Assembly (NCBI RefSeq): GCF_036172515.1
Contig: NZ_JAXKVW010000004.1
Span: 100,010 to 164,009, forward strand
Source: Flexistipes sp.
GTDB lineage: Bacteria; Chrysiogenota; Deferribacteres; Deferribacterales; Flexistipitaceae
Direction: 5' to 3'
DNA length: 64,000 nucleotides
This document shows, piece by piece, positions 44,247-51,425 of the stretch; the stretch's first letter is position 1, and the number at the start of each line of letters is the position of its first letter. Under the pieces are notes generated by a model that had not been told where the DNA came from, ran no database searches, and saw nothing but the letters and a program-made list of their open reading frames with translations. Position numbers and translations under genes: made by a program.

Positions 44247-44319
44247 CCCCGACGGGGAGACAGATTACTCCCTGTTGGGGGATAACTGTCTCCTCGTCAA
44301 AACAAAAGGAGGCAGTTAT
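44247..44319 (+). promoter_or_regulatory. Array leader L2
   Basis: 11-bp stem CCCCGACGGGG/CCCTGTTGGGG (44247-44257/44270-44280); loop GAGACAG; middle ATAACTGTCTCC (44282-44293); ribosome site GGAGGCAGTTAT (44308-44319). Confidence 0.75.
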
Positions 44320-44452
44320 GAGAAACAAAAATTTAGTATTAACAACAAAAGGCAACAAGCTCTATGTGGATAACGCCACATTGAGAAGAATGCAGCGTAA
44401 AAGAACAATTGTCTGTGTATACCAATATGCAGATGATGATTTAGCTGCATAA
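44318..44452 (+). CDS. 44-residue small protein
   Basis: MRNKNLVLTTKGNKLYVDNA, basic middle (RRMQRKRT), acidic end. Supported by the array leader and its ribosome site. Confidence 0.6.
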   Translation: MRNKNLVLTTKGNKLYVDNATLRRMQRKRTIVCVYQYADDDLAA

Positions 44453-44476
44453 ACAAAACAAAAAAGATGATTAATG

Positions 44477-44553
44477 CCCCCACAGGGGAAGGTTGTTTAA
44501 ACTTCCCTTGTGAGGGAGTGAAACGCCTTCCTGCTTGTTGGGGCGGGGAGGTG
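44477..44553 (+). promoter_or_regulatory. Array leader L3 (variant)
   Basis: 14-bp stem with one mismatch (44477-44491/44502-44516). Middle strand CGCCTTCC (44524-44531) pairs with ribosome site GGGGAGGTG (44545-44553), both changed relative to the consensus yet still complementary. Confidence 0.65.
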
Positions 44554-44557
44554 TAAT

Positions 44558-44746
44558 ATGAAATATTTTCTCAAAGCGTTGTTTAGAATCACTCACTTAG
44601 CATCAAAAGACTTGATGCTTGCAGCTCTTGTTGCAATTGCCCTCGATAAAAAATTCGATGGCATAACTCTTAAGATCGCATTTTTTGCGTTCCTGTTGAC
44701 TTTTGTGATGGAGCTAATTATCTTATTAATTGATGATAAGGAGTGA
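44558..44746 (+). CDS. 62-residue two-span membrane protein
   Basis: Two hydrophobic helices (~18-35 and ~39-58), basic N-terminus, acidic end. Unknown; coupled with the next small membrane protein. Confidence 0.6.
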   Translation: MKYFLKALFRITHLASKDLMLAALVAIALDKKFDGITLKIAFFAFLLTFVMELIILLIDDKE

Positions 44747-44749
44747 ACA

Positions 44750-44866
44750 ATGCTTGAACTATTCTCACATCCATTGTTTCTTTTTCTTTTAGTGATAGCA
44801 CCATTAGGTATATTTAGTGGGGTAGCACTAATAATCATGGAAAAGAAACAAAAAAAAAGTAATTAA
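44750..44866 (+). CDS. 38-residue single-span membrane protein
   Basis: AAGGAG upstream; HPLFLFLLVIAPLGIFSGVA then a Lys-rich tail. Three nt after the previous stop. Confidence 0.55.
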   Translation: MLELFSHPLFLFLLVIAPLGIFSGVALIIMEKKQKKSN

Positions 44867-44872
44867 TTAAAA

Positions 44873-45108
44873 CCCCCATTGCAGGGGACGGTTGATCTCC
44901 TGCGAGGGGATAATTGTCTCCTGTATGGTAACTTTCAAGCCATAGGGTGAGTCCGCACCCTCGAAAGAAAACCCCTTCCAAAAATGAAACCGGTTACTTG
45001 TAACAATAATATTGTTGCGTACTGGTGAAGTATTCCCTGCTGACGGATTAGAGCAGGCCGGTGAAAACCCGGATAATGGGATTTTAAAAATTTTCAGGAG
45101 GCAGTAAT
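44873..45108 (+). promoter_or_regulatory. Array leader L4 with inserted second domain (ssb leader)
   Basis: Stem 44873-44887/44897-44909; loop GGGGACGGTT (44884-44893); middle AATTGTCTCCTG (44912-44923); ribosome site CAGGAGGCAGT (45095-45105). Between middle strand and ribosome site ~170 nt are inserted with GTAACAAT/ATTGTTGC and CCTGCT/AGCAGG hairpins, unlike the other leaders. Confidence 0.65.
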
Positions 45109-45501
45109 ATGTATCTAAACAATGTAGTTATTAGCGGAAACCTGACAAAAAATCCCGAAGTGAGAGTATTGTCAGATAGGGAAAAGCCGGTTACTGTTAC
45201 CAATTTTATTTTGGCTAACAACGAGCCGAAGAAAGACGGCAAAACAGCCTTTGTAAAGGTTACTGCTTTTGGCAGAACCGCAGAGGTAGTCGGTGAGTAC
45301 CTTGCAAAGGGACAGCCTGTAATAGTTGTTGGCTCTTTGAAGCAAAATAGTTTTGAAAATGCTGAGGGTCAGAAAGTCAATTACAGCTATATCCAGGCTG
45401 ATAACGTGCAAATGTTTCCGAAAAAAAATGGTAGTAGCCAGCAACAAGAGCCTGTTGTTGATACTGCTAATTATGTGGATGAAAACGACATCCCTTTCTA
45501 A
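45109..45501 (+). CDS. ssb: Single-stranded DNA-binding protein
   Basis: 130 residues: OB-fold (VVISGNLTKNPEVRVLSDR, FVKVTAFGRTAEVVGEYLAK) and the conserved acidic tail DENDIPF that recruits partners. Consistent with protecting entering single strands or supporting Bet-mediated annealing. Its leader is the longest of the array. Confidence 0.95.
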   Translation: MYLNNVVISGNLTKNPEVRVLSDREKPVTVTNFILANNEPKKDGKTAFVKVTAFGRTAEVVGEYLAKGQPVIVVGSLKQNSFENAEGQKVNYSYIQADNVQMFPKKNGSSQQQEPVVDTANYVDENDIPF

Positions 45502-45535
45502 AAGGGAAGTTTTTGTAAAATAATAACTCAAAATA

Positions 45536-45654
45536 TCCCCTGTCCGGGGTTGCTCAGTCAATCCCGGTGGGGGATTGGACTGTCTCCTATTAAGGAGAGT
45601 ACCCCTGTGGCGGGTGTAGCAACCGGCAGGGGGAAATAAAATAAGGAGGCAGTT
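45536..45654 (+). promoter_or_regulatory. Array leader L5 with second hairpin domain
   Basis: Stem 45536-45548/45563-45574; loop CAGTCAAT (45555-45562) pairs with ATTGGACTG at the start of the middle strand (45574-45587); GACTGTCTCC also pairs with GGAGGCAGTT (45645-45654). A second domain CCCCTG/CAGGGG (45602-45632) is shared with 43188-43242. Confidence 0.7.
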
Positions 45655-46533
45655 ATGCAAAACGTGGCAAGAATTCAAGAAAAACAAACATTGCAGAAGA
45701 AAAGCGGGTTTAGCTCACTGAGTGAAAGAGAATTGCAAGTGATTAAAAAGCAATTCTTTCCTCATGGAGCGGATAATGAAGAGATAAGCTATTGTATCAG
45801 TGTAGCAAAACAGCTTGATCTCAATCCGCTGATGAAAGAAGTAATGTTTGTACCCCGCAGGCAAAAAATTAATGGCAAATGGGTCGAAAAATATGAGCCA
45901 CTTGTCGGTCGTGACGGTTTTTTGAGTATAGCTCATAAGACCGGACAGTTTGCGGGCATAAAAACTGAATCTTTTCTAAAAGAAATCCCTGTCCTTAACA
46001 AAAACGGATGGGAATATAAAAATGAGCTTGTAGCACGGTGTACCGTGTACCGTAAAGACACAAATCAACCTTTTATAGTTGAGGTCTCGTTTAATGAGTA
46101 CGCTCAACGGACAAAAGAAGGCTTTTTGACGGCATTTTGGCGGGATAAACCTGACACTATGCTGAAAAAGGTGGCTGAATCACAGTGCTTGCGGAAAGCA
46201 TTTAATATAAACGGCATCTACGGTGCAGAGGAAATAGGTTATGGCACATATGATGCTGAGGGAATGGTGATCCGTGATCCTGAAACAGTTGTTAATGAAG
46301 GAGAGATTGAAACGGAAACACCGCCCTCGAAAGAAAATCCTATAAATGATGAGCAGGCAAAGAAGCAACTGTTAGAGTTTTTGGCAAATTTGGGCTTTAC
46401 AATAGCCCAAGGCAAAGAGAACTCCAACACATACTATGTGAAAGGTTCTCCATATGGCAAGCCAAAGGCGAAAGAGTTGCTTGAGAGATATTTCATCCAA
46501 GTAAAAGAGGATGTTTATCAATTGTCTGCTTAG
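45655..46533 (+). CDS. bet: Bet/RecT-family single-strand annealing recombinase
   Basis: 292 residues. LSERELQVIKKQFFPHGADN, LDLNPLMKEVMFVPRRQK and VGRDGFLSIAHKTGQFAGIK are the lambda Bet/RecT signature. Pairs with the exonuclease two genes on and SSB before it: a phage-type annealing module. Confidence 0.92.
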   Translation: MQNVARIQEKQTLQKKSGFSSLSERELQVIKKQFFPHGADNEEISYCISVAKQLDLNPLMKEVMFVPRRQKINGKWVEKYEPLVGRDGFLSIAHKTGQFAGIKTESFLKEIPVLNKNGWEYKNELVARCTVYRKDTNQPFIVEVSFNEYAQRTKEGFLTAFWRDKPDTMLKKVAESQCLRKAFNINGIYGAEEIGYGTYDAEGMVIRDPETVVNEGEIETETPPSKENPINDEQAKKQLLEFLANLGFTIAQGKENSNTYYVKGSPYGKPKAKELLERYFIQVKEDVYQLSA

Positions 46534-46552
46534 GAGAAAAGGAGAAAGTCAA

Positions 46553-46657
46553 ATGATGGAGAATGACATGATAGTATGGATTGCATTATATGCAATGATA
46601 GGAATAATTGTAATTGCTCTGTTTATAGGAATACATTATGAAAAAAATAAAGGATAA
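46553..46657 (+). CDS. 34-residue single-span membrane protein
   Basis: MMENDMIVWIALYAMIGIIV and a short basic tail; AAAGGAG upstream, 19 nt after bet. Confidence 0.5.
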   Translation: MMENDMIVWIALYAMIGIIVIALFIGIHYEKNKG

Positions 46658-46697
46658 AAGGAATTGATGTACTTTTTATCCTAATATAAAATAATAT

Positions 46698-46772
46698 CCC
46701 CACCGTGGGAGGCTTAGTTTCGTCTCCCACGGGGGGACGACTGCCTCCTGCGGTGGAAACTAAAGGAGGCAG
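46698..46772 (+). promoter_or_regulatory. Array leader L6
   Basis: 13-bp stem with one bulge (46698-46711/46724-46736); middle CTGCCTCCT (46741-46749) perfectly pairs with AGGAGGCAG (46764-46772). Loop TAGTTTC also pairs with GAAACTA (46756-46762). Confidence 0.75.
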
Positions 46773-46777
46773 AGAAG

Positions 46778-47743
46778 ATGCTATCAGAAATAATTGAAAA
46801 AACACTCCCAAAAATAAATAAAGAACAGTCAAATAAGGAATTAGGCGACCGTACTAAATATATCGGCTCGTCTGATGTGTCTGGTTGTCCTCGTAAGGCG
46901 GTATTGTCAAAACTTTCTCCGCCTGAGCATGACATTGAAACGCTTATAAGCTTTGAGCGTGGACATTTGGCTGAAAAGATTCTTTTAAAAATTTTTGGGA
47001 GAACAAACTATAAATACTCCACACAAGAAGAGCTGATTCATCCAGAATATCCTCATTTTAAGGCACACGTGGATTTCTTCTTTTACTCAAAAGATATGAA
47101 ATCTATAGGAATTTGCGAAGTTAAAACGACTTCCGGAATCCCTGATAAGCCTTATGAGGGCTGGGTGTCTCAACTATATTGGCAAATGGGATTGGCAAAG
47201 CTAATATACCCTGATGCCAAAATCAAGGGTGCTATATTTGCTCTTGATCTGAACACAGGAGAAAGAAAAGAGTTCAATTCATATGAACCCTTTGACCTGA
47301 TATTTGAACAGCTTGTCGAAAAGGCACAAAACATTTGGAGTGCCGTTAATGGTGATGTAAAGCCTGAGTGTGAACCTTCACTATTATGCGGGCATTGCGA
47401 ATATCAGATAGATTGTCCTGTTTATGATCGGGGCAAGCTTCCGGAAGATGTGTGGAATTTGGCTCTTTCTTATGCTGATAAAAAGGCACAGGAAAAAGAG
47501 CTGAAAAACAAATTAGACAAAATAAGAGACGACATCCTCAAATATACCGGTGATGAAAAATTATCGGCAACAAATGAGGACCTTATGCTGTCCGTCAGTG
47601 TGACGGCTCCGAGAACATCGGAATTTGTTAAGGGTGCTGATCTTAAAGAAAAGTACCCTGAGATATTTGAGGAGTGCAAGGAGACGAGAGAGTTTCCGGC
47701 ATCACTTAAAGTTTTTAAGAAAAAGAAAAGAGTAAAAAAATAA
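46778..47743 (+). CDS. Cas4/RecB-like PD-(D/E)XK exonuclease with Fe-S cysteines
   Basis: 321 residues. Nuclease motifs: FERGHLAEKILL, AHVDFFF, GICEVKTTSG (D...ExK), QLYWQMGLA. One Cys near the N-terminus (VSGCPRKAVL) and CGHCEYQIDCP later match the four-cysteine 4Fe-4S site of Cas4/AddB-type nucleases. Likely the 5'-3' resection partner of Bet. C-terminal coiled coil and Lys tail. Confidence 0.85.
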   Translation: MLSEIIEKTLPKINKEQSNKELGDRTKYIGSSDVSGCPRKAVLSKLSPPEHDIETLISFERGHLAEKILLKIFGRTNYKYSTQEELIHPEYPHFKAHVDFFFYSKDMKSIGICEVKTTSGIPDKPYEGWVSQLYWQMGLAKLIYPDAKIKGAIFALDLNTGERKEFNSYEPFDLIFEQLVEKAQNIWSAVNGDVKPECEPSLLCGHCEYQIDCPVYDRGKLPEDVWNLALSYADKKAQEKELKNKLDKIRDDILKYTGDEKLSATNEDLMLSVSVTAPRTSEFVKGADLKEKYPEIFEECKETREFPASLKVFKKKKRVKK

Positions 47744-47753
47744 ATAAAACCCA

Positions 47754-47824
47754 CCCCTAACGGGGGCAGTTGTCCCCGTTAGGGGGATAACTGTCTCCGT
47801 TACTATACTGAAGGAGGCAGTTAT
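47754..47824 (+). promoter_or_regulatory. Array leader L7 (cleanest copy)
   Basis: Perfect 12-bp stem CCCCTAACGGGG/CCCCGTTAGGGG (47754-47765/47774-47785), 8-nt loop GCAGTTGT, middle ATAACTGTCTCC (47787-47798), ribosome site GGAGGCAGTTAT (47813-47824). Confidence 0.8.
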
Positions 47825-47897
47825 GGTTGAATTAGTAAATATGACATTAATCGGAATGGCAGTTACAATAGCTGCTATTATAGGGGGTGCAATATGA
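47823..47897 (+). CDS. 24-residue hydrophobic peptide
   Basis: MVELVNMTLIGMAVTIAAII then GGAI; ATGA overlap with the next gene. May be a coupled leader peptide or tiny membrane protein. Confidence 0.5.
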   Translation: MVELVNMTLIGMAVTIAAIIGGAI

Positions 47898-48160
47898 TAG
47901 ACATTGCATCCCAAGAATTGTCAGTTAAAAAAATCGGTAAATTTCTTGATAAATGGGGTTTTAGTCTGCAAATAAGCAGAACTCCATATTCAGATCAAAG
48001 CACCTATAAAATTGTCGATAAAGACACAATGCAGGTGATATTTATCGGCAATTACAAACATTTCCTTAAAATCCTCAGCAGTTTGACAATCATCTATGAA
48101 AAGATGCTTGAGTTGGTTGTTGAGGAGGAAATCGAAAGAAGAAACAGAGGTGCTGCATGA
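47894..48160 (+). CDS. Unknown 88-residue protein
   Basis: Small alpha/beta protein with a helical acidic end (KMLELVVEEEIERRNRG). ATGA overlaps at both ends show tight coupling. Not identified. Confidence 0.6.
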   Translation: MIDIASQELSVKKIGKFLDKWGFSLQISRTPYSDQSTYKIVDKDTMQVIFIGNYKHFLKILSSLTIIYEKMLELVVEEEIERRNRGAA

Positions 48161-48318
48161 CTTATTGCCTGAAAATTGGAGAAAGATACTACTTGTTTTT
48201 AGCTTCTTCAAAGCAGGAAGCTGAAAATATAGCTTATAAAATTAATAAAATAGAAAAGGGGATAAATGTGAGCCATTTATGCTCACCACCCAAAGAAGCT
48301 TTAGATAGACTGAATTAA
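48157..48318 (+). CDS. 53-residue small protein
   Basis: MTYCLKIGERYYLFLASSKQ, basic and soluble; coupled by ATGA. Supported by position only. Confidence 0.55.
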   Translation: MTYCLKIGERYYLFLASSKQEAENIAYKINKIEKGINVSHLCSPPKEALDRLN

Positions 48319-48326
48319 TTGTGTAA

Positions 48327-48423
48327 CCCCAGCAGGGGGTACTAATCCCCTGTTGGGGATTATAGTGCCTCCTGTCCTTATTTTTAGGTGGGCAATCCTA
48401 AAAAAAATTTAAAAAACAGGAGG
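48327..48423 (+). promoter_or_regulatory. Array leader L8 (variant)
   Basis: 12-bp stem (48327-48338/48347-48358); loop GTACTAAT pairs, with a 2-nt bulge, with ATTATAGTGC; the same strand's GCCTCCTGT (48367-48375) pairs with ACAGGAGG (48416-48423). Loop and middle strand have changed together. Confidence 0.75.
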
Positions 48424-48429
48424 TAGATT

Positions 48430-48711
48430 ATGAGCACAAGAGTTCAGATTATGACAGAAAAAGGTAAAGTTTTTACTTATCCCAATATGGAGATAGCATT
48501 GTCGCTTCTCCAAAAAGTTGTGGAGAGATTTGGCAGTATAAAACAGATCACTCCTATTGAAAAATATTCTGATAACACTCCCAGGGCTTCTGTTACTAAA
48601 GTAGCTCAAAAACCTGTTGGTATGGGAGCTTGCCCGGAATGTGGCAGTCCGATTGCAATCGAAGAAGGTTGCAGAAAATGCCACAGTTGCGGTTATTCCG
48701 CTTGCGGGTAA
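48430..48711 (+). CDS. Zinc-ribbon protein
   Basis: 93 residues; N-terminal alpha/beta region and a C-terminal ribbon CPECGSPIAIEEGCRKCHSC, GYSACG, similar to zinc tails of ribonucleotide reductases and nucleic-acid proteins. Confidence 0.7.
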   Translation: MSTRVQIMTEKGKVFTYPNMEIALSLLQKVVERFGSIKQITPIEKYSDNTPRASVTKVAQKPVGMGACPECGSPIAIEEGCRKCHSCGYSACG

Positions 48712-48725
48712 AAAGGGGGTGTATC

Positions 48726-49067
48726 ATGCTAAATATCGAAAAAATAATAAAAAAGCCTGATCCGGAAATTATTGATGCTTATATAGAGCAAAATGAGATT
48801 AGGGATTACATGGTAGAAAACGGACGAGAAATAGCTCCGTTCTTTTATCAAGTTGAATGCCAGTACGGACGTTTCCAGACAGTAAAGGATTACACTGACT
48901 CAGTTGGTGTCAAGGACCCCCAATGCTGGGGATGTCCAATAAGTAGGAATCGAACACTGAAAAAGTGTTTTGGTATTCTTACTGGTAGGGATATTGAAAG
49001 ACATTATAGAGAAGGATTTCTACCACCTTTTGTGGAAGGTAGGAAAAAAATAAAATCTGTATCATAA
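48726..49067 (+). CDS. Unknown 113-residue protein with CX2C
   Basis: Start at 48726 (GGGGG upstream); a longer frame runs into the previous gene. Contains ECQYGRF and QCWGCPISRNRTLKKC, a possible metal site. Not identified. Confidence 0.6.
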   Translation: MLNIEKIIKKPDPEIIDAYIEQNEIRDYMVENGREIAPFFYQVECQYGRFQTVKDYTDSVGVKDPQCWGCPISRNRTLKKCFGILTGRDIERHYREGFLPPFVEGRKKIKSVS

Positions 49068-49077
49068 AAAAAATAAT

Positions 49078-49139
49078 CCCGAACAGGGGTACTATCCCCT
49101 GTTCGGGGGATAGGTGCCTCTGTTCTCAGCAAGGAGGCA
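49078..49139 (+). promoter_or_regulatory. Array leader L9 (variant)
   Basis: Perfect 12-bp stem CCCGAACAGGGG/CCCCTGTTCGGG (49078-49089/49096-49107); loop TACTAT with preceding GG pairs with ATAGGTGCC; TGCCTC pairs with GAGGCA (49134-49139). Confidence 0.75.
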
Positions 49140-49142
49140 AAT

Positions 49143-50219
49143 ATGAGTCGTTTAGCATCTCAAGCTAAAATGGGGCATTATCCCACGCCCCCCGAAGTTA
49201 TAGAGCAAATAAAGGAACTCTTTAGTTTCTCATCTGGTAGCAGATGTATTGATACCTGCTGTGGTCAAGGCGATGCTCTTGCCGGTTTAACTGAGCAAGC
49301 TCCTGTAGAAACATATGGCATTGAGCTTGATAAGGACAGAGCAAGACAAGCAAAAGGAAGGTTAGGCAAAGTGTTGAACTGTGATGCGATTTATGAAACA
49401 CGCATAACAAATAATGCTTTCGACCTTTTGTTTCTTAATCCGACTTATGATTGGGAAACTAAAGAGCGTGAAGAATCAGATACCGAGAGAACGGAAAAAA
49501 AATTTCTTCAGTTTCATCTGCGGTATCTGAATACCAAAGGTGTTTTAGTGTATGTAATACCTTTTGCATCGCTAAAACACACATATCGTCTATTCCTCAG
49601 ATTAAAGGACTTACGGGTTCTTGCTTTTCCTAAAGAACTGTATAAACAGTTCAAGCAGGTAGTTGTAATTGGCAAATCTTCTGCTTTTTCAGGAAAATCG
49701 GAAATAGATGCAAAGCGTGCTATGATGAAAAATATCATCAAATATGTTGAACCGGAAACGGCTTATGAGTCGCTCTGGACAACAGAAAGCATCTTACGTG
49801 CGGGTGATTATCGTCCTCTTTATGAGGTTGAAAGAAACAATGTGGAGTTGAAAAACTTCACATCAACCCGCATAGACCCTGATGAAGTCCTCCCTTTTGT
49901 TAAGTCATCCCAAGTATATGCCGAGTATGATCGCCGGATATCAGTTGATAAAGTCGAAGAAATACAGCCTTTATCAATGCTGAGAAATGGACATTTGGCA
50001 ATGTTGCTCGCATCAGGGATGATGAATGGAAGGCTAAAAAACGACAAGTATGATTTAGTCGTTAAGGGAAACATAAAGTCTTTCATGCAACAAAATGGCG
50101 AGGAAGAAGACGAATTACTTAATGGTAGTGAGAAAACAACCGTTAAGAGTACAAAAAAGTATCAGGTTCAAGTCAGAGCTTTGGACCTGAATTCTTTGCA
50201 GTTTATAAATATAGAATAG
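49143..50219 (+). CDS. Class I SAM-dependent (adenine-type) methyltransferase, DUF6094-like
   Basis: 358 residues. KMGHYPTPPEV, then the SAM loop CIDTCCGQGDALAGL, acidic YGIELDKDRA and motif IV FLNPTYDW (an NPPY-type catalytic motif). Resembles the DUF6094 proteins that accompany SNF2 helicases in mobile elements. May mark DNA against restriction after transfer (inference). Confidence 0.8.
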   Translation: MSRLASQAKMGHYPTPPEVIEQIKELFSFSSGSRCIDTCCGQGDALAGLTEQAPVETYGIELDKDRARQAKGRLGKVLNCDAIYETRITNNAFDLLFLNPTYDWETKEREESDTERTEKKFLQFHLRYLNTKGVLVYVIPFASLKHTYRLFLRLKDLRVLAFPKELYKQFKQVVVIGKSSAFSGKSEIDAKRAMMKNIIKYVEPETAYESLWTTESILRAGDYRPLYEVERNNVELKNFTSTRIDPDEVLPFVKSSQVYAEYDRRISVDKVEEIQPLSMLRNGHLAMLLASGMMNGRLKNDKYDLVVKGNIKSFMQQNGEEEDELLNGSEKTTVKSTKKYQVQVRALDLNSLQFINIE

Positions 50220-50229
50220 GGGGTGCTGA

Positions 50230-50772
50230 ATGTATAGAAAGATAGATTATATGGGGAATATCGCTTATTCGGACAGATACGTTCAAATGGGTGGTATAGT
50301 ATATATGATTTCATTATTCGGTACTCCCGATCTTGTCAAAGCGATTTCCAGTGCTTTAATTAACAAGCAGGAAATCAGGATAGAGGAAGAAAACGAAACC
50401 TTTGCTCCTATGGCAAGGTCATTAACCAATAATTATACAGTAATGCAGAAAAAGATTGCTCATGGAGTGAATCACTGCATTATCTATCTGAAAGATATTC
50501 TAAATATACAGGATATTCAGAGTGTGGCGGTTATCATAGAGCCCACACCGGACAAACTGTACGATCTTCTTGATGCAAAATATCCGACACCGTTGTTGCC
50601 GGAGTGGAAAGATGAGCTTTATGCAAAGTTTGTCACAAACTCACCTAACACAATGCAATTGCGGACTTTCGGATATGAATCGGCTGTTGAAATAGAACTG
50701 CCGAGTCAGGAAGAATTAGAGACAAAGGTTCTTGATATTGTTTCATCAGAACCTTTAGCAAAAGCATCATAA
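50230..50772 (+). CDS. Unknown 180-residue partner of methyltransferase
   Basis: No leader of its own; GGGGGTG ribosome site 10 nt after the methyltransferase. Soluble alpha/beta protein, no motif recognised. Confidence 0.65.
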   Translation: MYRKIDYMGNIAYSDRYVQMGGIVYMISLFGTPDLVKAISSALINKQEIRIEEENETFAPMARSLTNNYTVMQKKIAHGVNHCIIYLKDILNIQDIQSVAVIIEPTPDKLYDLLDAKYPTPLLPEWKDELYAKFVTNSPNTMQLRTFGYESAVEIELPSQEELETKVLDIVSSEPLAKAS

Positions 50773-50776
50773 AAAA

Positions 50777-50855
50777 CCCCAAAGCAGGGGGCGTAACGTT
50801 CCCTGCTGGGTATAATAGCGTTCGTCTCCTGCTGTATTGACAAAGGAGGCGAAGC
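50777..50855 (+). promoter_or_regulatory. Array leader L10 (key covariation copy)
   Basis: Stem 50777-50790/50801-50810. Loop GGCGTAACGTT (50790-50800) pairs with AGCGTTCGTC of the middle strand (50817-50829), which also pairs with ribosome site GGAGGCGAAGC (50845-50855). All three strands differ from consensus and remain complementary. Confidence 0.8.
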
Positions 50856-51329
50856 ATGAAAAATAACATAAAAAACATTTCTCTCACCAAGAGAGAGAAG
50901 GAGTATATTTTGCAAAACGAAAACAAAAATAAAGTAGAGGAAAGTATCGAAAGATACGAAACTATATCAGATCTCGTTGAGGGTGACGATATAGGTGAAA
51001 ATCTTTTAGGCAACCTGATTGAAAAGGCATCTGAGTATGTAAAAGTGATTTGCAGAAATGATGTTATAGGTAACACTCAGGCAAAAAGGCTTGAGGGTGA
51101 AAAGTTCAGAGAATTGATGATGGAGCTGGATAGACGAAGAACATCAGCCCATGAAGCTTTAATCTCGGCTCTTCATGCTTTAAACAGATATTGCCTAAAA
51201 GAATATGAAGGTGAATGTCCCAAAGGCGGGATATATTCACTCGATCCCTCTACTATCCGTAACAGGGTAGCGGTCGGCGATTGGGCCGGACAACTTATTT
51301 ACGGAATTTTTGTTAAAAGAAAAAAATAA
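50856..51329 (+). CDS. DUF3232-like protein
   Basis: 157 residues; ELMMELDRRRTSAHEALISA, LHALNRYCLKEY and NRVAVGDWAGQLIYG resemble the DUF3232 family of mobile-element proteins. Function unknown. Confidence 0.55.
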   Translation: MKNNIKNISLTKREKEYILQNENKNKVEESIERYETISDLVEGDDIGENLLGNLIEKASEYVKVICRNDVIGNTQAKRLEGEKFRELMMELDRRRTSAHEALISALHALNRYCLKEYEGECPKGGIYSLDPSTIRNRVAVGDWAGQLIYGIFVKRKK

Positions 51330-51347
51330 TAAATCTCATTTAAACAT

Positions 51348-51425
51348 CCCCGGACGGGGGGCGACTTGTCTCCCGTTCGGGGGATAAGTCTGTCCTTTCT
51401 TTCCGTCCGGGAAGGAGGCAGATCA
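51348..51425 (+). promoter_or_regulatory. Array leader L11
   Basis: 11-bp stem CCCCGGACGGG/CCCGTTCGGGG (51348-51358/51372-51382); loop GACTT pairs with AAGTC; TCTGTC of the same strand (51386-51394) can pair with GGCAGA (51417-51422). Confidence 0.65.

Noticed and set aside
46778..47743. Cas4-like gene as part of a CRISPR system
   Set aside because: No cas1/cas2 or repeats; it sits with Bet and SSB, so a recombination exonuclease is more likely.
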